NCBI GenBank assembly: GCA_029215795.1
Contig: JARDYH010000003.1
Coordinates: 257,432,562 to 257,496,561, forward strand
From: Anniella stebbinsi
Lineage: Eukaryota; Chordata; Lepidosauria; Squamata; Anniellidae
Direction of reading: 5' to 3'
Length of the DNA stretch: 64,000 nt
Position 1 is the stretch's first letter. Every line of letters begins with the position of its first letter. The notes below the pieces were generated by a model. The model did not search any database, was not told the DNA's origin, and was given only the letters and a program-made list of their open reading frames with translations. Below are positions 49,401-54,465 of the stretch, piece by piece. The translations under genes and the position numbers were made by a program.

Positions 49401-51928
49401 TATACTGGGATAGTATCTGGGGTTTGCAATTAGTTCCTATATGGGTTCTCATATGTTACTCATGCATTTCCCCCTCTAACTCAATCTGTTGGACTTAATT
49501 AAAATGATTAGTTAATACCTTATCTTCACTGTTGCATTAAAGTAAAGAAGCGTAGTGTTAAATGTGAGTTTTTACCATTTAGATTCCCCTTATCTCTTGG
49601 ACATGTAGGATTGTGTCCATAGTTACGTGTGTGTAATAGGGCTGGCAGAAGTGGGCATACCTGTCCCCCTCCTCCCTATGGCAGCCCATGCAAACTCCCA
49701 AAAATGCTAAACAAAGGTCAAGGGGCACCAAGGAGGAATAGGGAGGCGTCTAAAAATCAGGTGGAGACTTGTATATGCGAAGAGGAGAGTAAAAGCCTCT
49801 GCTTTCATTTTTTACTAAACCACAGTGCCCTGTTCTGTACAAAACACAGTGTCCTGAACTAGGCCCTTGGTTTCTGTTGGGGTTAAGCATGTTTAATTAT
49901 TTCCGGATTGCACCCTAAAGCTGCAGCCCTGCACATATTCAAATGTGTATGGAATATTCAAATGCGTATAGGTGCAAATAAGTGTATGGCTACAATCTAT
50001 GAAAAGCTCATTTGTGTTGTCTCTTCCTGCCAGTTTGCTTGCAAGATAGTGTTTTGGCTTTCTGGAAGCATGGAATGCAAGGAAGGAGTTTTCGGTCAAA
50101 TGAGGTAAATATGGCAAGATGAAATAAAAGTCATTCCAATTGACATGTCTTGAAAAATACTCTTAAAGGAAAGATTGCTGTTCTTCTTAGCATCTATAAT
50201 TAACATTTCAGCTGTTAGATGATTTTGTAGAAATAGAATCACTTGCCTGGGAATATTCCATTTTCCCTAAAAGAAATGGCTATGTAGCATAGAGATCAAA
50301 AGAAGGAGTGGGAAATTCCCAGTTCACATCTCAGCTCATTTGTGCACTTGTTGAGTAACTTTCAGCCATCTCTCAGGCCAGATCTACACCAAACAGGATA
50401 TAGCGATATGAAGGCAGTATATAAAAGGCAGGAGCCACACCAAGCAAGATATAGCAGTGGAAAGCGGTATATGGTATGTGTCAATGGGCCCCAACAGTTG
50501 TCAGTGCACTTCAGTAACACTATAAAGCAGTGGTGTGGCTCCTGCCTTTTATATACAGCTGTCATACTGCTATATCCTGCTTGGTGTAGACCTGGCCTTA
50601 GATGCCCTATCTGAAAAATACAGACGTTTAGCATAGGGTGTATTTTTTTGATTACTAAACTCTGTGTAACACACTTTGAGCATGTAGTATTTATATTCAG
50701 CAATTTCCCTGAAGTTATATTATTAAAGAGACACACTCTTTAGTTGACTTTTATTATTATTTTTTAATTGATCAGCATCATTGAACCCTAATATATAGGG
50801 AGTTAGAGTAATTTTACCTAATGCTGCAAAACAAAATCCTTGCAAAGTGTCATTCATTTAGGCATTTGTTTATTAAGCACCTGACACTCCATTAAATATT
50901 TATTTGGCTTTTCGAACAGATCACACAGGAAATTTCTGACAATACAAGAATATTCAGACTCCTTGGATCTGACAGGTAGGATCATTCCCATTCGTAACAT
51001 ATTTACACAAGGGTGGAAACTGTTCGTCAAGTGGGGAGAGAAGAGTGGGAGTAAACTAATCACTAGGCTCAGGGCCCGCATCAGGGGTCAGCCTATTAGG
51101 GCAGCTGCCAAGGGGTACCCTGCAGGACCACTTGCCACCTCATCACTTTCCTGCCCTTTCCTTCGGGGCAGCAGTGAAGATTGGGCCTGATAGGTAAGGG
51201 CTGTTGAACAGGCCGGCAGACCAAATCAACCCACCTGAGGTCCCAATCCAAGCCTTGGGGGTCCCAGATGGCTACACCCCCTTTCCCCGGGCCTGACGCA
51301 TTCCCCCCAACCCAACCCCTTCCCCACCAACTACTGATTGCTTGGTGGCTTTCAAGGTTTTACATGGTTTTTACCTATTCTAAAAGGTTGAAATGCCTCT
51401 TCTAAGGCTTAGTTATACACTGTTGTTTTTGGTAATTTTGGCCCTATGCCTTTGGCCCCACCCACCACTGAAATGTGTCCCCAAGAGCTTCTCCACAATT
51501 TAATTTGGCCTTCAGACTGAAAGAGGCTGGTCACTCCTGTGCTAGACCCAAGCTCCACCCTCATTCAGGGAGAGAGAAAGAGAGAGAGGCTAAGCAGCAC
51601 TGTGATTTCTGAGCTTTGCTCGCATTGCCGCTTGTGCCCTCAGGTGGACAAGTAAGTAATCATTGGCGACTGGATCTGCTCTCTTATTCCAGCACCAAGG
51701 AAAAAGCCCCCCACCCCATTGCATGAAGCTTCAGTTTGAAACAAAAATGAGCAAAATCGGTCTGGTAGATCTTAAGCCTTACACTACCATGTTCTTATAT
51801 AAGATGATGATGGTTGCTTGTTCTCTTTTTTCCCTCCTAGAGTTGTGGTACTGGAGAGTAGGCCAACAGATAACCCTACTGCCAACAGTAACTTATACAT
51901 CTTAGCAGGACATGAAAACAGTTACTGA
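1344..51928 (+). CDS. MAP4K3: MAP4K3 (GLK), C-terminal 20 coding exons, 5' partial
   Basis: Spliced gene for mitogen-activated protein kinase kinase kinase kinase 3, a cytoplasmic Ste20/GCK-family Ser/Thr kinase known to act upstream of JNK and in amino-acid signalling to mTORC1. Twenty exons (listed separately) total 1635 nt, i.e. 544 codons plus TGA, with compatible phases throughout. The human protein is about 894 residues, so this is roughly residue 350 to the end. Seen in order: an acidic segment with [16 protein letters not shown], the acidic block [14 protein letters not shown], proline motifs PPPLPPK and [13 protein letters not shown] (SH3-ligand type), then a CNH domain from about residue 193 of this segment ([35 protein letters not shown]) to the C terminus ILAGHENSY. 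The kinase domain is upstream and outside the window. I separate it from MAP4K5 by [32 protein letters not shown] and [17 protein letters not shown], which follow MAP4K3. Introns are long and repeat-laden. No lesion was seen in any exon. Confidence 0.96.
3774..3856. repeat. Short interspersed repeat, 'gtaagtcccactga' family
   Basis: Contains 'tgcttggaagtaagtccc' followed by 'ataggactgcagcctgatg'. The same block recurs at 4016-4106, 12446-12533 and 63222-63309. This is an old dispersed family common in reptile DNA; the class is not assigned here. Confidence 0.6.
4016..4106. repeat. Short interspersed repeat, 'gtaagtcccattga' family
   Basis: Best preserved of the four copies: 'caatcctatgcatgtccact', then 'cagaagtaagtcccattgaa', and 'gtagggttgcaggctta' at the end. 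The start (a 'caatcctatgca' block) and the end (a 'gggttgca' block) are imperfect inverted complements. Confidence 0.65.
5197..5241. repeat. Perfect 19-bp inverted repeat, 7-nt loop
   Basis: Arm 5197-5215 (gcaaatggaggaccaaagc) is exactly complementary to 5223-5241, with loop 5216-5222. It lies in the first MAP4K3 intron of the window and would form a hairpin in the pre-mRNA. No T-tract follows. Confidence 0.85.
5345..5425. repeat. TACTAG-rich low-complexity patch
   Basis: Irregular repetition of 'tagtagtat', 'tactactag' and 'tactagtatt', which is self-complementary on a short scale. It looks like a degenerate microsatellite. Confidence 0.7.
7031..7339. mobile_element. Non-autonomous TIR DNA element (309 bp)
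   Basis: The left end 'ggccaggtttacacaatcag' followed by 'caggggaaac' is an imperfect inverted complement of the right end, 'gtttccccctgcaatcatgt' followed by 'gaacccagcc'. The interior has 'gcaacggggatggcttccaa', which recurs with changes in 35325-35647. No transposase is encoded. Superfamily unknown, possibly hAT. Confidence 0.6.
8817..8880 (-). mobile_element. Probable CR1 3'-end scrap
   Basis: 'cagaatcataaagctggaag' followed by 'ggggcaacagaagctatcta' resembles the reverse complement of the CR1 3' end (compare the plus-strand copy ending at 17762). Short and diverged. Confidence 0.4.
10096..10154 (+). CDS. MAP4K3: MAP4K3 coding exon (59 nt)
   Basis: Acceptor 'cttaatag', donor 'gtgagt'. 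Encodes [19 protein letters not shown] plus two bases of the next Lys codon. It joins in frame to the 63-nt exon upstream and to the exon at 10997. Confidence 0.95.
10997..11035 (+). CDS. MAP4K3: MAP4K3 coding exon (39 nt)
   Basis: A very small exon completing Lys and encoding [12 protein letters not shown] plus two bases of Arg. The acceptor is 'tttttaaag', with a weak polypyrimidine tract; the donor is 'gtaatt'. Confidence 0.94.
11296..11352 (+). CDS. MAP4K3: MAP4K3 coding exon (57 nt)
   Basis: Encodes [19 protein letters not shown] and the start of His. It carries the acidic block of the linker. Acceptor 'ctccttag', donor 'gtaagt'. Confidence 0.95.
11353..13915 (+). other. MAP4K3: MAP4K3 intron (2.6 kb)
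   Basis: Nothing coding recognised. It holds a copy of the short interspersed repeat at 12446-12533 and a patch of 'gcgctaatgcgcaaatgtg'-type words near 11795-11895. Confidence 0.7.
12446..12533. repeat. Short interspersed repeat, same family as 4016-4106
   Basis: Shows 'cagtcctatgcatacctgct', 'ggcaaatcccattgaggtca' and 'gtaagtggggatagaattgt', matching the blocks of the other three copies with substitutions. Confidence 0.6.
13916..13958 (+). CDS. MAP4K3: MAP4K3 coding exon (43 nt)
   Basis: Completes His and encodes [14 protein letters not shown], a class-II-like SH3-binding proline motif. Acceptor 'ctcttgtag', donor 'gtaaga'. Ends in phase 0. Confidence 0.95.
13959..16976 (+). other. MAP4K3: MAP4K3 intron (3.0 kb)
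   Basis: No exon recognised. Contains a patch at 14590-14745 rich in 'ttgtgcaac' and 'ggttacgcaac' words, and TIR-like words ('accacagtttgtc', 'ggttagttttaactatggtt') at about 16247-16420 that suggest an unclassified short DNA element. Otherwise plain. Confidence 0.6.
16977..17139 (+). CDS. MAP4K3: MAP4K3 coding exon (163 nt), proline-rich
   Basis: Encodes [20 protein letters not shown] and continues through [20 protein letters not shown] and [13 protein letters not shown], ending one base into Gly. It has two proline clusters of SH3-ligand type. Acceptor 'ctttttcag', donor 'gtaatg'. The frame stays open a short way into the intron, but the protein match and the next exon fix the donor at 17140. 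Confidence 0.95.
17356..17762 (+). mobile_element. CR1 LINE 3' end
   Basis: Typical CR1 3' terminus in sense orientation: 'ccctatgaggagagactgaa', 'ggttggacatcaggaaaaac', 'ggttggactcaatggcctta', 'ccccttccaactctactatt', ending in the characteristic short tail repeat 'attctatgattctat' (17748-17762). No ORF remains. Confidence 0.85.
18030..18230 (-). mobile_element. CR1/L2 LINE fragment
   Basis: 'gacattccacaatcagggtg' followed by 'aaaaggccctttcctt' and 'atcttaggggctgggcagat' repeats the layout of 1-545 at lower identity. It stops at a poly-G run (about 18225-18237). Confidence 0.6.
18631..18743 (+). CDS. MAP4K3: MAP4K3 coding exon (113 nt)
   Basis: Completes Gly and encodes [20 protein letters not shown] then [17 protein letters not shown]. 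Acceptor 'cttatgaag', donor 'gtacgt'. This linker segment is Ser/Asn rich and less conserved than its neighbours. Confidence 0.93.
18744..22298 (+). other. MAP4K3: MAP4K3 intron (3.6 kb)
   Basis: No exon recognised. GC-richer stretches at 19.3-21.1 kb include 'gttcggattcggatttccga' near 20285, which looks like an unclassified dispersed repeat. A foldback with perfect arms lies at 21459-21554. Purine-rich DNA at 19.5-19.8 kb shows no gene. Confidence 0.6.
21459..21554. mobile_element. Foldback MITE with perfect 26-bp arms
   Basis: Arm 21459-21484 (tctccagatgttgttggact...) is exactly complementary to 21529-21554, with a 44-nt spacer. Related copies with the 'ccagatgt...ttggactgca' theme occur at 31418-31515, 35187-35262, 36157-36277, 46575-46660, 59029-59110 and 61363-61460. 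Confidence 0.7.
22299..22340 (+). CDS. MAP4K3: MAP4K3 coding exon (42 nt)
   Basis: Encodes exactly [14 protein letters not shown], phase 0 at both ends. Acceptor 'ctttcctag', donor 'gtaagt'. A small symmetric exon just before the CNH domain; skipping would keep the frame. Confidence 0.95.
22709..22933. mobile_element. Non-autonomous TIR DNA element (225 bp)
   Basis: 'ggctgaattcggacaacaca' at the left is matched in inverted form by 'tgtgtcgtccgaattcagcc' at the right. A third, internal copy of the end motif ('gcattcggacgacatgatag') lies near 22852. No coding capacity. Family unknown. Confidence 0.65.
23695..24275 (+). mobile_element. LTR-retrotransposon-like fragment
   Basis: 23740-23840 reads in one frame as acidic [20 protein letters not shown]. 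It is followed by DNA with LTR-like layout: 'cttaaggaccc' near 24025, AATAAA at 24194, then about 45 bases to 'tgtctcaca'. This may be the 3' end of a Gypsy-type element with its LTR. No matching second LTR was found, so the call is tentative. Confidence 0.35.
25022..25489. mobile_element. Non-autonomous TIR DNA element (~468 bp)
   Basis: Left end 'ggcctggtttgcacagaatg' plus 'ctaaccca' pairs with right end 'aggttagcgttatgtgcgaa' plus 'ctaggcc' in inverted orientation. The interior repeats 'tgggttgt' and 'catgggttg' words. A deleted relative lies at 54048-54125. Confidence 0.6.
25905..25989 (+). CDS. MAP4K3: MAP4K3 coding exon (85 nt), start of CNH domain
   Basis: Encodes [20 protein letters not shown] then SWINPDTR plus one base of Asp. 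This is the first strand region of the citron homology domain. Acceptor 'ttttccacag', donor 'gtaata'. Confidence 0.96.
26375..26556. mobile_element. Non-autonomous TIR DNA element (~180 bp)
   Basis: 'ctgttcagacaacacgctaa' with 'gccatggttaa' at the left is matched by 'ttaaccaccgtgacttagtg' with 'tgttgtctgaaca' in inverted orientation at the right. No ORF. Confidence 0.6.
28282..28495. mobile_element. Palindromic MITE, copy 1 of 2
   Basis: Arms of about 65 bp: the left 'gggccagatctacaccaagc' to 'aaaaggcaggagcc' is mirrored at the right by 'ggctcctgccttttatatac' to 'gcttggtgtagattgggcc'. The end motif 'accaagcaggatatag' also appears internally near 28348. Copy 2 is at 50376-50597. Confidence 0.75.
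28665..29014 (+). mobile_element. CpG-rich ~350-bp TIR element, copy C
   Basis: Starts 'cccctctacaagaattc' and ends 'gctcttgtagaggcac', so the termini are inverted complements (cctctacaag). The interior carries 'gattatgcgcat', 'taatgcgcataatcgca' and 'gatttgcgctccgttcttgt', shared with copies D (33414-33766), B (56812-57167) and the inverted A (54466-54800). Strand is relative to this copy. No coding capacity; superfamily unknown. Confidence 0.7.
29448..29840 (+). mobile_element. CR1/L2-type LINE 3' end with ATGTTCTT tail
   Basis: Sense-strand 3' terminus: 'cacacagcacagttaaacta', 'ttcctggaggaggaggatat', 'ggctatgtgctacctccagt', 'gatccagcattgctcttctt', ending in the short tail 'cttatgttcttatgttc'. 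The same family is on the minus strand at 38906-39150 and truncated at 59800-60003. Confidence 0.8.
30029..30108 (+). CDS. MAP4K3: MAP4K3 coding exon (80 nt), CNH domain
   Basis: Completes Asp and encodes [20 protein letters not shown] then ETSMEQ, a hallmark CNH segment. Acceptor 'tttttatag' after a long T-tract, donor 'gtttgt'. Confidence 0.97.
30388..30645. mobile_element. Probable non-autonomous TIR DNA element (~258 bp)
   Basis: 'gacctgttcagaaggcacct' at the left and 'agcgtcgtctgaaaaggccc' at the right are imperfect inverted complements. The interior holds 'ggttaagcagcagggcttaa' and 'ctaaccgtggcttgaagtg'. Ends are less clear than in the other elements. Confidence 0.5.
31418..31515. mobile_element. 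Foldback MITE, same family as 21459-21554
   Basis: 'ccctccagatgtattggact' at the left is mirrored by 'atccagcacatctggagggc' at the right, with the 'aactcccatcaactccagct' core. Imperfect arms. Confidence 0.6.
31738..31798 (+). CDS. MAP4K3: MAP4K3 coding exon (61 nt), CNH domain
   Basis: Encodes [20 protein letters not shown] plus one base of Gly. Acceptor 'tcttatcag', donor 'gtaaga'. Only 103 bases separate it from the next exon. Confidence 0.97.
31902..32019 (+). CDS. MAP4K3: MAP4K3 coding exon (118 nt), CNH domain
   Basis: Completes Gly and encodes [20 protein letters not shown] then [18 protein letters not shown] and part of Arg. Acceptor 'gtttacag', donor 'gtaaat'. Confidence 0.97.
32020..34585 (+). 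other. MAP4K3: MAP4K3 intron (2.6 kb)
   Basis: No exon recognised. Contains the CpG-rich TIR element copy D (33414-33766), an (AGA)n patch near 32940-32960, and an exact direct repeat 'aggctaatgtttatc' at about 34162 and 34194. Confidence 0.7.
33414..33766 (+). mobile_element. CpG-rich ~350-bp TIR element, copy D
   Basis: Same orientation and layout as copy C: a left end 'ccccctctag', then 'gtttgacgcctggttagccg', 'ttatgcgcataatcgctga', 'atttgcgctccgttcttgta', and a right end 'gcctcttgtagaggcag'. The left TIR has drifted (tagatgg in place of tacaaga). Confidence 0.7.
34586..34644 (+). CDS. MAP4K3: MAP4K3 coding exon (59 nt), CNH domain
   Basis: Completes Arg and encodes [19 protein letters not shown] plus one base of Val. 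Acceptor 'atattctag', donor 'gtaagt'. The TKWCQKCC motif favours MAP4K3 over MAP4K5. Confidence 0.97.
35325..35647. mobile_element. TIR element related to 7031-7339
   Basis: Shares 'gttgtccaaacc' and the 'cagcagggatggcttcctac' block with 7031-7339 (there 'gcaacggggatggcttccaa'). The ends 'ggcttgttcgaacgagtac' and 'acacaatcgtccgaacaca' are weak inverted complements. Confidence 0.5.
36157..36277. mobile_element. Foldback MITE, same family as 21459-21554
   Basis: 'ccaaatgtcattggactgca' at the left and 'ggagtccaacaacatctgaa' at the right are imperfect inverted arms around 'cacccctgaccattggccc'. Confidence 0.55.
37264..37290. repeat. (ATTC)n microsatellite
   Basis: Six or more uninterrupted ATTC units. 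Confidence 0.9.
38365..38468 (+). CDS. MAP4K3: MAP4K3 coding exon (104 nt), CNH domain
   Basis: Completes Val and encodes [20 protein letters not shown] then [14 protein letters not shown]. Acceptor 'ttttttttag' after a long T-tract, donor 'gtaagt'. Ends in phase 0. The following 7.4-kb intron holds the DIRS element. Confidence 0.97.
38906..39150 (-). mobile_element. CR1/L2-type LINE 3' end, reverse orientation
   Basis: Begins with the reverse of the tail repeat ('cataagaacataagaag'), then 'ccatgctggattagaccatg', 'ccagcattctgttcgcacag', 'tgatactggaggttgcattt'. Same family as 29448-29840, opposite strand. Confidence 0.8.
39318..39387 (-). mobile_element. tRNA-derived SINE, left part (split by DIRS insertion)
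   Basis: 'aaagctgccttatactgggt', 'agaccattggtccatctagc' and 'ttgtcaacactgactggcag' form the 3' body of a tRNA-derived SINE in reverse orientation. It stops abruptly at 39387 where the DIRS terminus starts. The head is at 45430-45551. Confidence 0.75.
39412..39540 (+). repeat. DIRS left inverted terminal repeat
   Basis: 129 bases from 'cacacatatgggctcgcgcc' to 'cttacctcagttc', nearly exactly complementary to 45249-45377 (a few mismatches, e.g. ctttggg versus cttcggg). Confidence 0.9.
39770..41972 (+). pseudogene. DIRS ORF1 (gag-like), disrupted
   Basis: The first part is read from ATG 39770: [20 protein letters not shown] then [17 protein letters not shown], a cysteine/histidine zinc-finger-like array typical of DIRS gag N-termini. 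Stops TAG (40079-40081) and TAG (40400-40402) interrupt this frame. It stays recognisable to about 40630, where the reading must move to the third frame (SR-rich [19 protein letters not shown]). A TGA at 40869-40871 breaks that frame, which then runs open to 41972. The last 300 residues (LSVV-free, helical; e.g. [20 protein letters not shown] and [16 protein letters not shown]) match the DIRS capsid-like domain, the family to which the LAP2alpha-specific region of vertebrate TMPO has been related. Not functional as it stands. Confidence 0.8.
42157..43998 (+). pseudogene. DIRS ORF2: reverse transcriptase, RNase H, methyltransferase-like, two TGA stops
   Basis: One frame from ATG 42157 to TAG 43998 apart from TGA at 42562-42564 and TGA at 43192-43194. 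RT motifs: [53 protein letters not shown], and the catalytic YLYLDDWLI. RNase H after about 43195: [54 protein letters not shown]. The C-terminal part ([53 protein letters not shown]) fits the methyltransferase-like domain that DIRS elements carry after RNase H. The first TGA follows CGT and could be a CpG decay of CGA. About 614 codons in all. Confidence 0.88.
43968..45001 (+). pseudogene. DIRS ORF3: tyrosine recombinase, one frameshift
   Basis: Starts at ATG 43968, overlapping ORF2 by 31 nt in another frame. The N-terminal core-binding part ([37 protein letters not shown]) runs to about 44310. A frameshift between about 44300 and 44325 moves the reading to the second frame ([14 protein letters not shown]). 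Catalytic residues seen: Arg in TSARRASEL, His-x-x-Arg in AHSTRGQ, and a candidate Tyr nucleophile in FVKHYRLDI. This R-HxxR-Y set identifies a tyrosine recombinase in place of an LTR integrase. Ends at TGA 45001. Confidence 0.88.
45047..45140 (+). repeat. DIRS internal complementary region (ICR)
   Basis: 45047-45082 is the exact reverse complement of the left outer end 39388-39423 (36 of 36). 45083-45140 is the exact reverse complement of the right outer end 45372-45429 (58 of 58). The two halves abut, so the ICR spells the joined termini as they would occur in a circular intermediate. This fixes the element's outer boundaries. Confidence 0.95.
45249..45377 (-). repeat. DIRS right inverted terminal repeat
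   Basis: Reverse complement of 39412-39540 with a few mismatches. From 'gaactgaggtaagcgggaac' to 'cgagcccatatgtgtga'. Confidence 0.9.
45430..45551 (-). mobile_element. tRNA-derived SINE, head part with pol III boxes
   Basis: On the minus strand it begins 'aggaaggggccatagctcag', with an A-box-like 'tagctcagtgtgatagagc' and a B-box 'ggttcaaccc', then the body 'cctgcctgaaatcctggaga'. It is the other half of 39318-39387. Together they make one SINE split by the DIRS insertion. It is a SINE head, not a tRNA gene. Confidence 0.8.
45864..46035 (+). CDS. MAP4K3: MAP4K3 coding exon (172 nt), CNH domain
   Basis: Encodes [20 protein letters not shown], then [20 protein letters not shown], then [17 protein letters not shown] plus one base of Asp. 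Acceptor 'taatttag', donor 'gtttgt'. Longest coding exon in the window. Confidence 0.97.
46086..46551. mobile_element. TIR-like DNA element with duplicated right end
   Basis: The left 'gctccatcagatgagggg' is the imperfect inverted complement of 'cttgtctgatgagccccttag' on the right, which occurs twice because of the 90-bp tandem duplication (46372-46461 and 46462-46551). No transposase. Confidence 0.5.
46372..46551. repeat. Exact 90-bp tandem duplication
   Basis: 46372-46461 and 46462-46551 are identical by eye, each running from 'atgcgtgataaaccgtgag' to 'gcatgaccatcatctat'. Two units only. Confidence 0.93.
46575..46660. mobile_element. Foldback MITE, same family as 21459-21554
   Basis: 'gcagctcccatcaatggtga' with 'gggatgatgggagttttggg' forms the palindromic core. 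Flanks are diverged. Confidence 0.5.
47013..47039. repeat. (CA)n microsatellite
   Basis: About 13 uninterrupted CA units. Confidence 0.9.
47440..47960 (-). mobile_element. CR1/L2 LINE fragment
   Basis: 'accaggaggaagggccttcc', 'gtgggtgccaccacagagaa' and 'ggcctgcttccgggttgcca' follow the layout of 1-545, with a long diverged LINE 3' part after it. Right boundary is uncertain. Confidence 0.6.
48041..48464. mobile_element. Candidate DNA element with AGGGATG ends
   Basis: Begins 'agggatgtacgagaatttcg' and ends 'aagctcagcatccct', giving short inverted ends. The interior is built of 'gcattttcatacttg' and 'tgcattttcacactt' repeats. Family unknown. Confidence 0.4.
48766..48834 (+). CDS. MAP4K3: MAP4K3 coding exon (69 nt), CNH domain
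   Basis: Completes Asp and encodes [20 protein letters not shown] then LD plus one base of Cys. Acceptor 'gttgttgtag' preceded by a (TTG)n tract, donor 'gtaagt'. Confidence 0.97.
48928..49020 (+). CDS. MAP4K3: MAP4K3 coding exon (93 nt), CNH domain
   Basis: Completes Cys and encodes [20 protein letters not shown] then [10 protein letters not shown] plus one base of Val. Acceptor 'gtttttcag', donor 'gtaagc'. Separated from the previous exon by only 93 bases. Confidence 0.97.
49021..50033 (+). other. MAP4K3: MAP4K3 intron (1.0 kb)
   Basis: Plain AT-rich intron; nothing recognised. Confidence 0.7.
50034..50104 (+). CDS. MAP4K3: MAP4K3 coding exon (71 nt), CNH domain
   Basis: Completes Val and encodes [20 protein letters not shown] then SNE. 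Acceptor 'cctgccag', donor 'gtaaat'. A highly conserved CNH segment. Confidence 0.97.
50376..50597. mobile_element. Palindromic MITE, copy 2 of 2
   Basis: Same layout as 28282-28495: left 'ggccagatctacaccaaaca' to 'aaaaggcaggagccacacc', right 'gtgtggctcctgccttttat' to 'gcttggtgtagacctggcc'. The internal end-like motif 'accaagcaagatatagcag' is also kept. Lies in the intron between the exons at 50034 and 50920. Confidence 0.75.
50920..50975 (+). CDS. MAP4K3: MAP4K3 coding exon (56 nt), CNH domain
   Basis: Encodes [18 protein letters not shown] plus two bases of Arg. Acceptor 'ttcgaacag', donor 'gtagga'. Ile replaces the Val expected at the first position from human. Confidence 0.96.
50976..51840 (+). 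other. MAP4K3: MAP4K3 last intron (865 bp)
   Basis: No element recognised with confidence. A C-rich patch at about 51280-51330 and a short purine tract near 51570-51590 are the only notable features. Confidence 0.7.
51841..51928 (+). CDS. MAP4K3: MAP4K3 terminal coding exon
   Basis: Completes Arg and encodes [20 protein letters not shown] then LAGHENSY followed by TGA (51926-51928). This is the conserved end of MAP4K3-type proteins. Acceptor 'tccctcctag'. Confidence 0.98.
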
Positions 51929-53890
51929 GAGGCAACACGCATGGCAATTTAATCCTGAAAAGAAAACACTACTGCTTCAGCAGGAACGGATAGCTGAAAT
52001 TGCACAAAAACTTCAGTACCCCAATTTCAGTTGCTTTGTAATTTATTGTGGTGAGCGAGAGAGCGAGTGAGAGGGAAAATGTTTGCCTGAATGATATGGA
52101 CATGGTTAGCACATTTATGCCACAAAAGTGCTTGATTCACCTTTATGTAATCTTTGTACATATATGCAGTATTTTTCAGTGAAATGTATTGCTGAAGGCC
52201 TCCTTTGATTTTATGTAGATAGTGGTCAAAATGTCTTACTTGTACAGATGTGTAAAGATTGCTGAGGACATTTGGGGTACTATTTTAAGGACTGTTCAAA
52301 AATTGGATGCTAGCGATAAACACAGTGCATTTAAATAACACTATTGTATTTTATTATGTAATTTACTAATACAAATAGACCTTACCTTTTAGACATTGTA
52401 ACCAAGGCTGTAATCCTATTACAATCTTGTTTTTAATTTTATGCAAGTACACTGGTGTTTTGGTTGCACAAAGTATTCATATGTGATGTATTTAGTCACA
52501 AAAGTAAGCTGTGACTTTGTGGATATGATTTGGGCGTTATAATTTTAGTTTATTTGGGTAGTTTTCTTTGTGAAACCAGCCAATTGAACACCTGTATTTT
52601 TATATTTAAAGAAAATTCTCTTAATTATTTTCTGTGCTTGGAAAAATACATATTTTGGAATGGGAATAAATCCCAAATAGTGGTACCTTGGTATAATTAT
52701 AAATATATAAAATGATAAAATAAGCATTATTCTGAGTTTGTGTTAACCAGTGCCACACATAACATGCAAAAAATAAATAAATCAATACTGTATTCCACAT
52801 TGTGGAAGTGGTTGAAATATTTGGGGCTGGATCAAAATAACTATGTGCAAAGGCTGCTGCACACAGTTAGTGTCCTGTGCAGTACTTTGCTAATATCCAT
52901 TAACACTCGCATTGAGATGAAGGTATGCATTTTCCCTTATTACGACGTGGATACTAGACTTAACAGGACAGACTGAGTAGAATCCACAATGAATTCCCAT
53001 TGTGCCCATTTGGATCTGAATTCCTCTGCCAGTTCTCATAGGATAACTGTATATTATGGGATTCCATACTGGTTTCACATAATCTACTCTGGTTTTCCTT
53101 AGGTGGTGGAATCTCAAAAACCAGGGGGAACCTTGGAGTTCCTCAGAGGCTTAGCAGGGAGCTTCTCATCGAGAAGATCAGTAGCAGAAAGTGTTTCTGA
53201 AAAACGGTGTGCTTATCCCTACAGGTTTTCCCCTGCCATGAGCAGTCACAGAGAACCTAGGACGGTCTCTCAGTTCATGCATGGTGACACTAAGGCTCAA
53301 CAAGCTGGCCAGCAGGCCCTGGGAACAGAGTATGCACCCTATACAATAGCGAAGAATCCCCTGTAATATGCAGGGGCTTCCTTAGAGACTAGTTTTTTGT
53401 CTGAAGGCAGGAAATCCACTGCCATACAGGGATACATATACAGGACAGATGTTCTGCATATAGACAAAAGAGTTGCTGGATGGAATAATTGTCTCGATTT
53501 GGCCTGCTTTGGGGAGGGGGGGGTTGCTTTAAAAATATATGTTTGGCCTTACTCTATTTTCACATTTTCCCACTTAATGTCTTAACGCCTGGCCAAAATG
53601 ATTTAGTTACTACCTCACACAAGCAATTTAAATGGTTATTAAACATCACAGGAATTTTAGTTTTGAGTCAAACTATTTTTGATTGTTTTCCAGGGCAGTA
53701 GGTAAATGCCAAGTTTTAGATAAAATAAATGCACATATTGGCTTTTTTAATATGTTCTTTATACTGTGATATAAACTAAGAACAAAGTACATTAAAAGTG
53801 ATTTATGGTCTGTATCAATGTCATTGGTAATGCTTTTGATTATTTCTTAATGTATATAATGTAAAATAAAGTTTTTTAACATGTTTGTTG
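51929..53890 (+). other. MAP4K3: MAP4K3 3' UTR (proposed extent)
   Basis: AT-rich, repeat-poor DNA directly after the stop codon. The last good signal is AATAAA at 53865-53870, followed by a GT-rich stretch ('tgtttgttgtacatgtgg'), which fits cleavage near 53.89 kb. Earlier AATAAA copies (52665, about 52773, about 53727) could give shorter forms. Confidence 0.65.
53865..53870 (+). terminator. MAP4K3: Poly(A) signal AATAAA of MAP4K3
   Basis: Canonical hexamer with a downstream GT-rich element. Chosen over earlier copies because it is the last before repeat-bearing intergenic DNA. Confidence 0.65.
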
Positions 53891-54047
53891 TACATGTGGA
53901 TACCATCTGCACTCATTTTCTGATTAAATTAAACTTCTGCTGATTGGGGAAAATGTGTCTTAACTGGAATTGATTTTAATTGCATTATAAATGTAGAAAG
54001 ATTAAAATTAAAGTGAATTTAGTTACTAGGATTATTAATTACACAAT

Positions 54048-54125
54048 GACCTGATTCGTACGTAATGACAACCCAGAGTATGGGTTTTTGTTGAATCGTG
54101 GGTTGTTGTTATGTGCGAACCCGTC
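54048..54125. mobile_element. Deleted TIR element related to 25022-25489
   Basis: 'acctgattcgtacgtaatga' plus 'caaccca' at the left mirrors 'tgggttgttgttatgtgcga' plus 'acccgt' at the right. Only 78 bp remain. Confidence 0.5.
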
Positions 54126-54465
54126 TTTTGTACCTGACTGTTTGGTGGATCTCAAGATTCTAATTTTAAAAAATCCTACGAAGACTAAAGTCTGCTTACC
54201 CTTGATATATAAACATCATTGTAATTTTCTCCTCTATTTGTCTCCACTATTCTGCATGCTTTAACCAGCATTTAAGACTTGCTGGTTTGATAGTTAGAAA
54301 ATATAAATCTAATATTATATAAACAACCACCAAGACCCTTTGTATATTCTGTTCAAGATATCTGTGTGCTCAGAAGTGCTTTTGTGGGTTGCCCCGTTCA
54401 TTCTAAAAGAGGGAGCCAATCCCTATTTGCAAAGGAATGAGCAAATCAGCTCCTTTGGCAACTGG

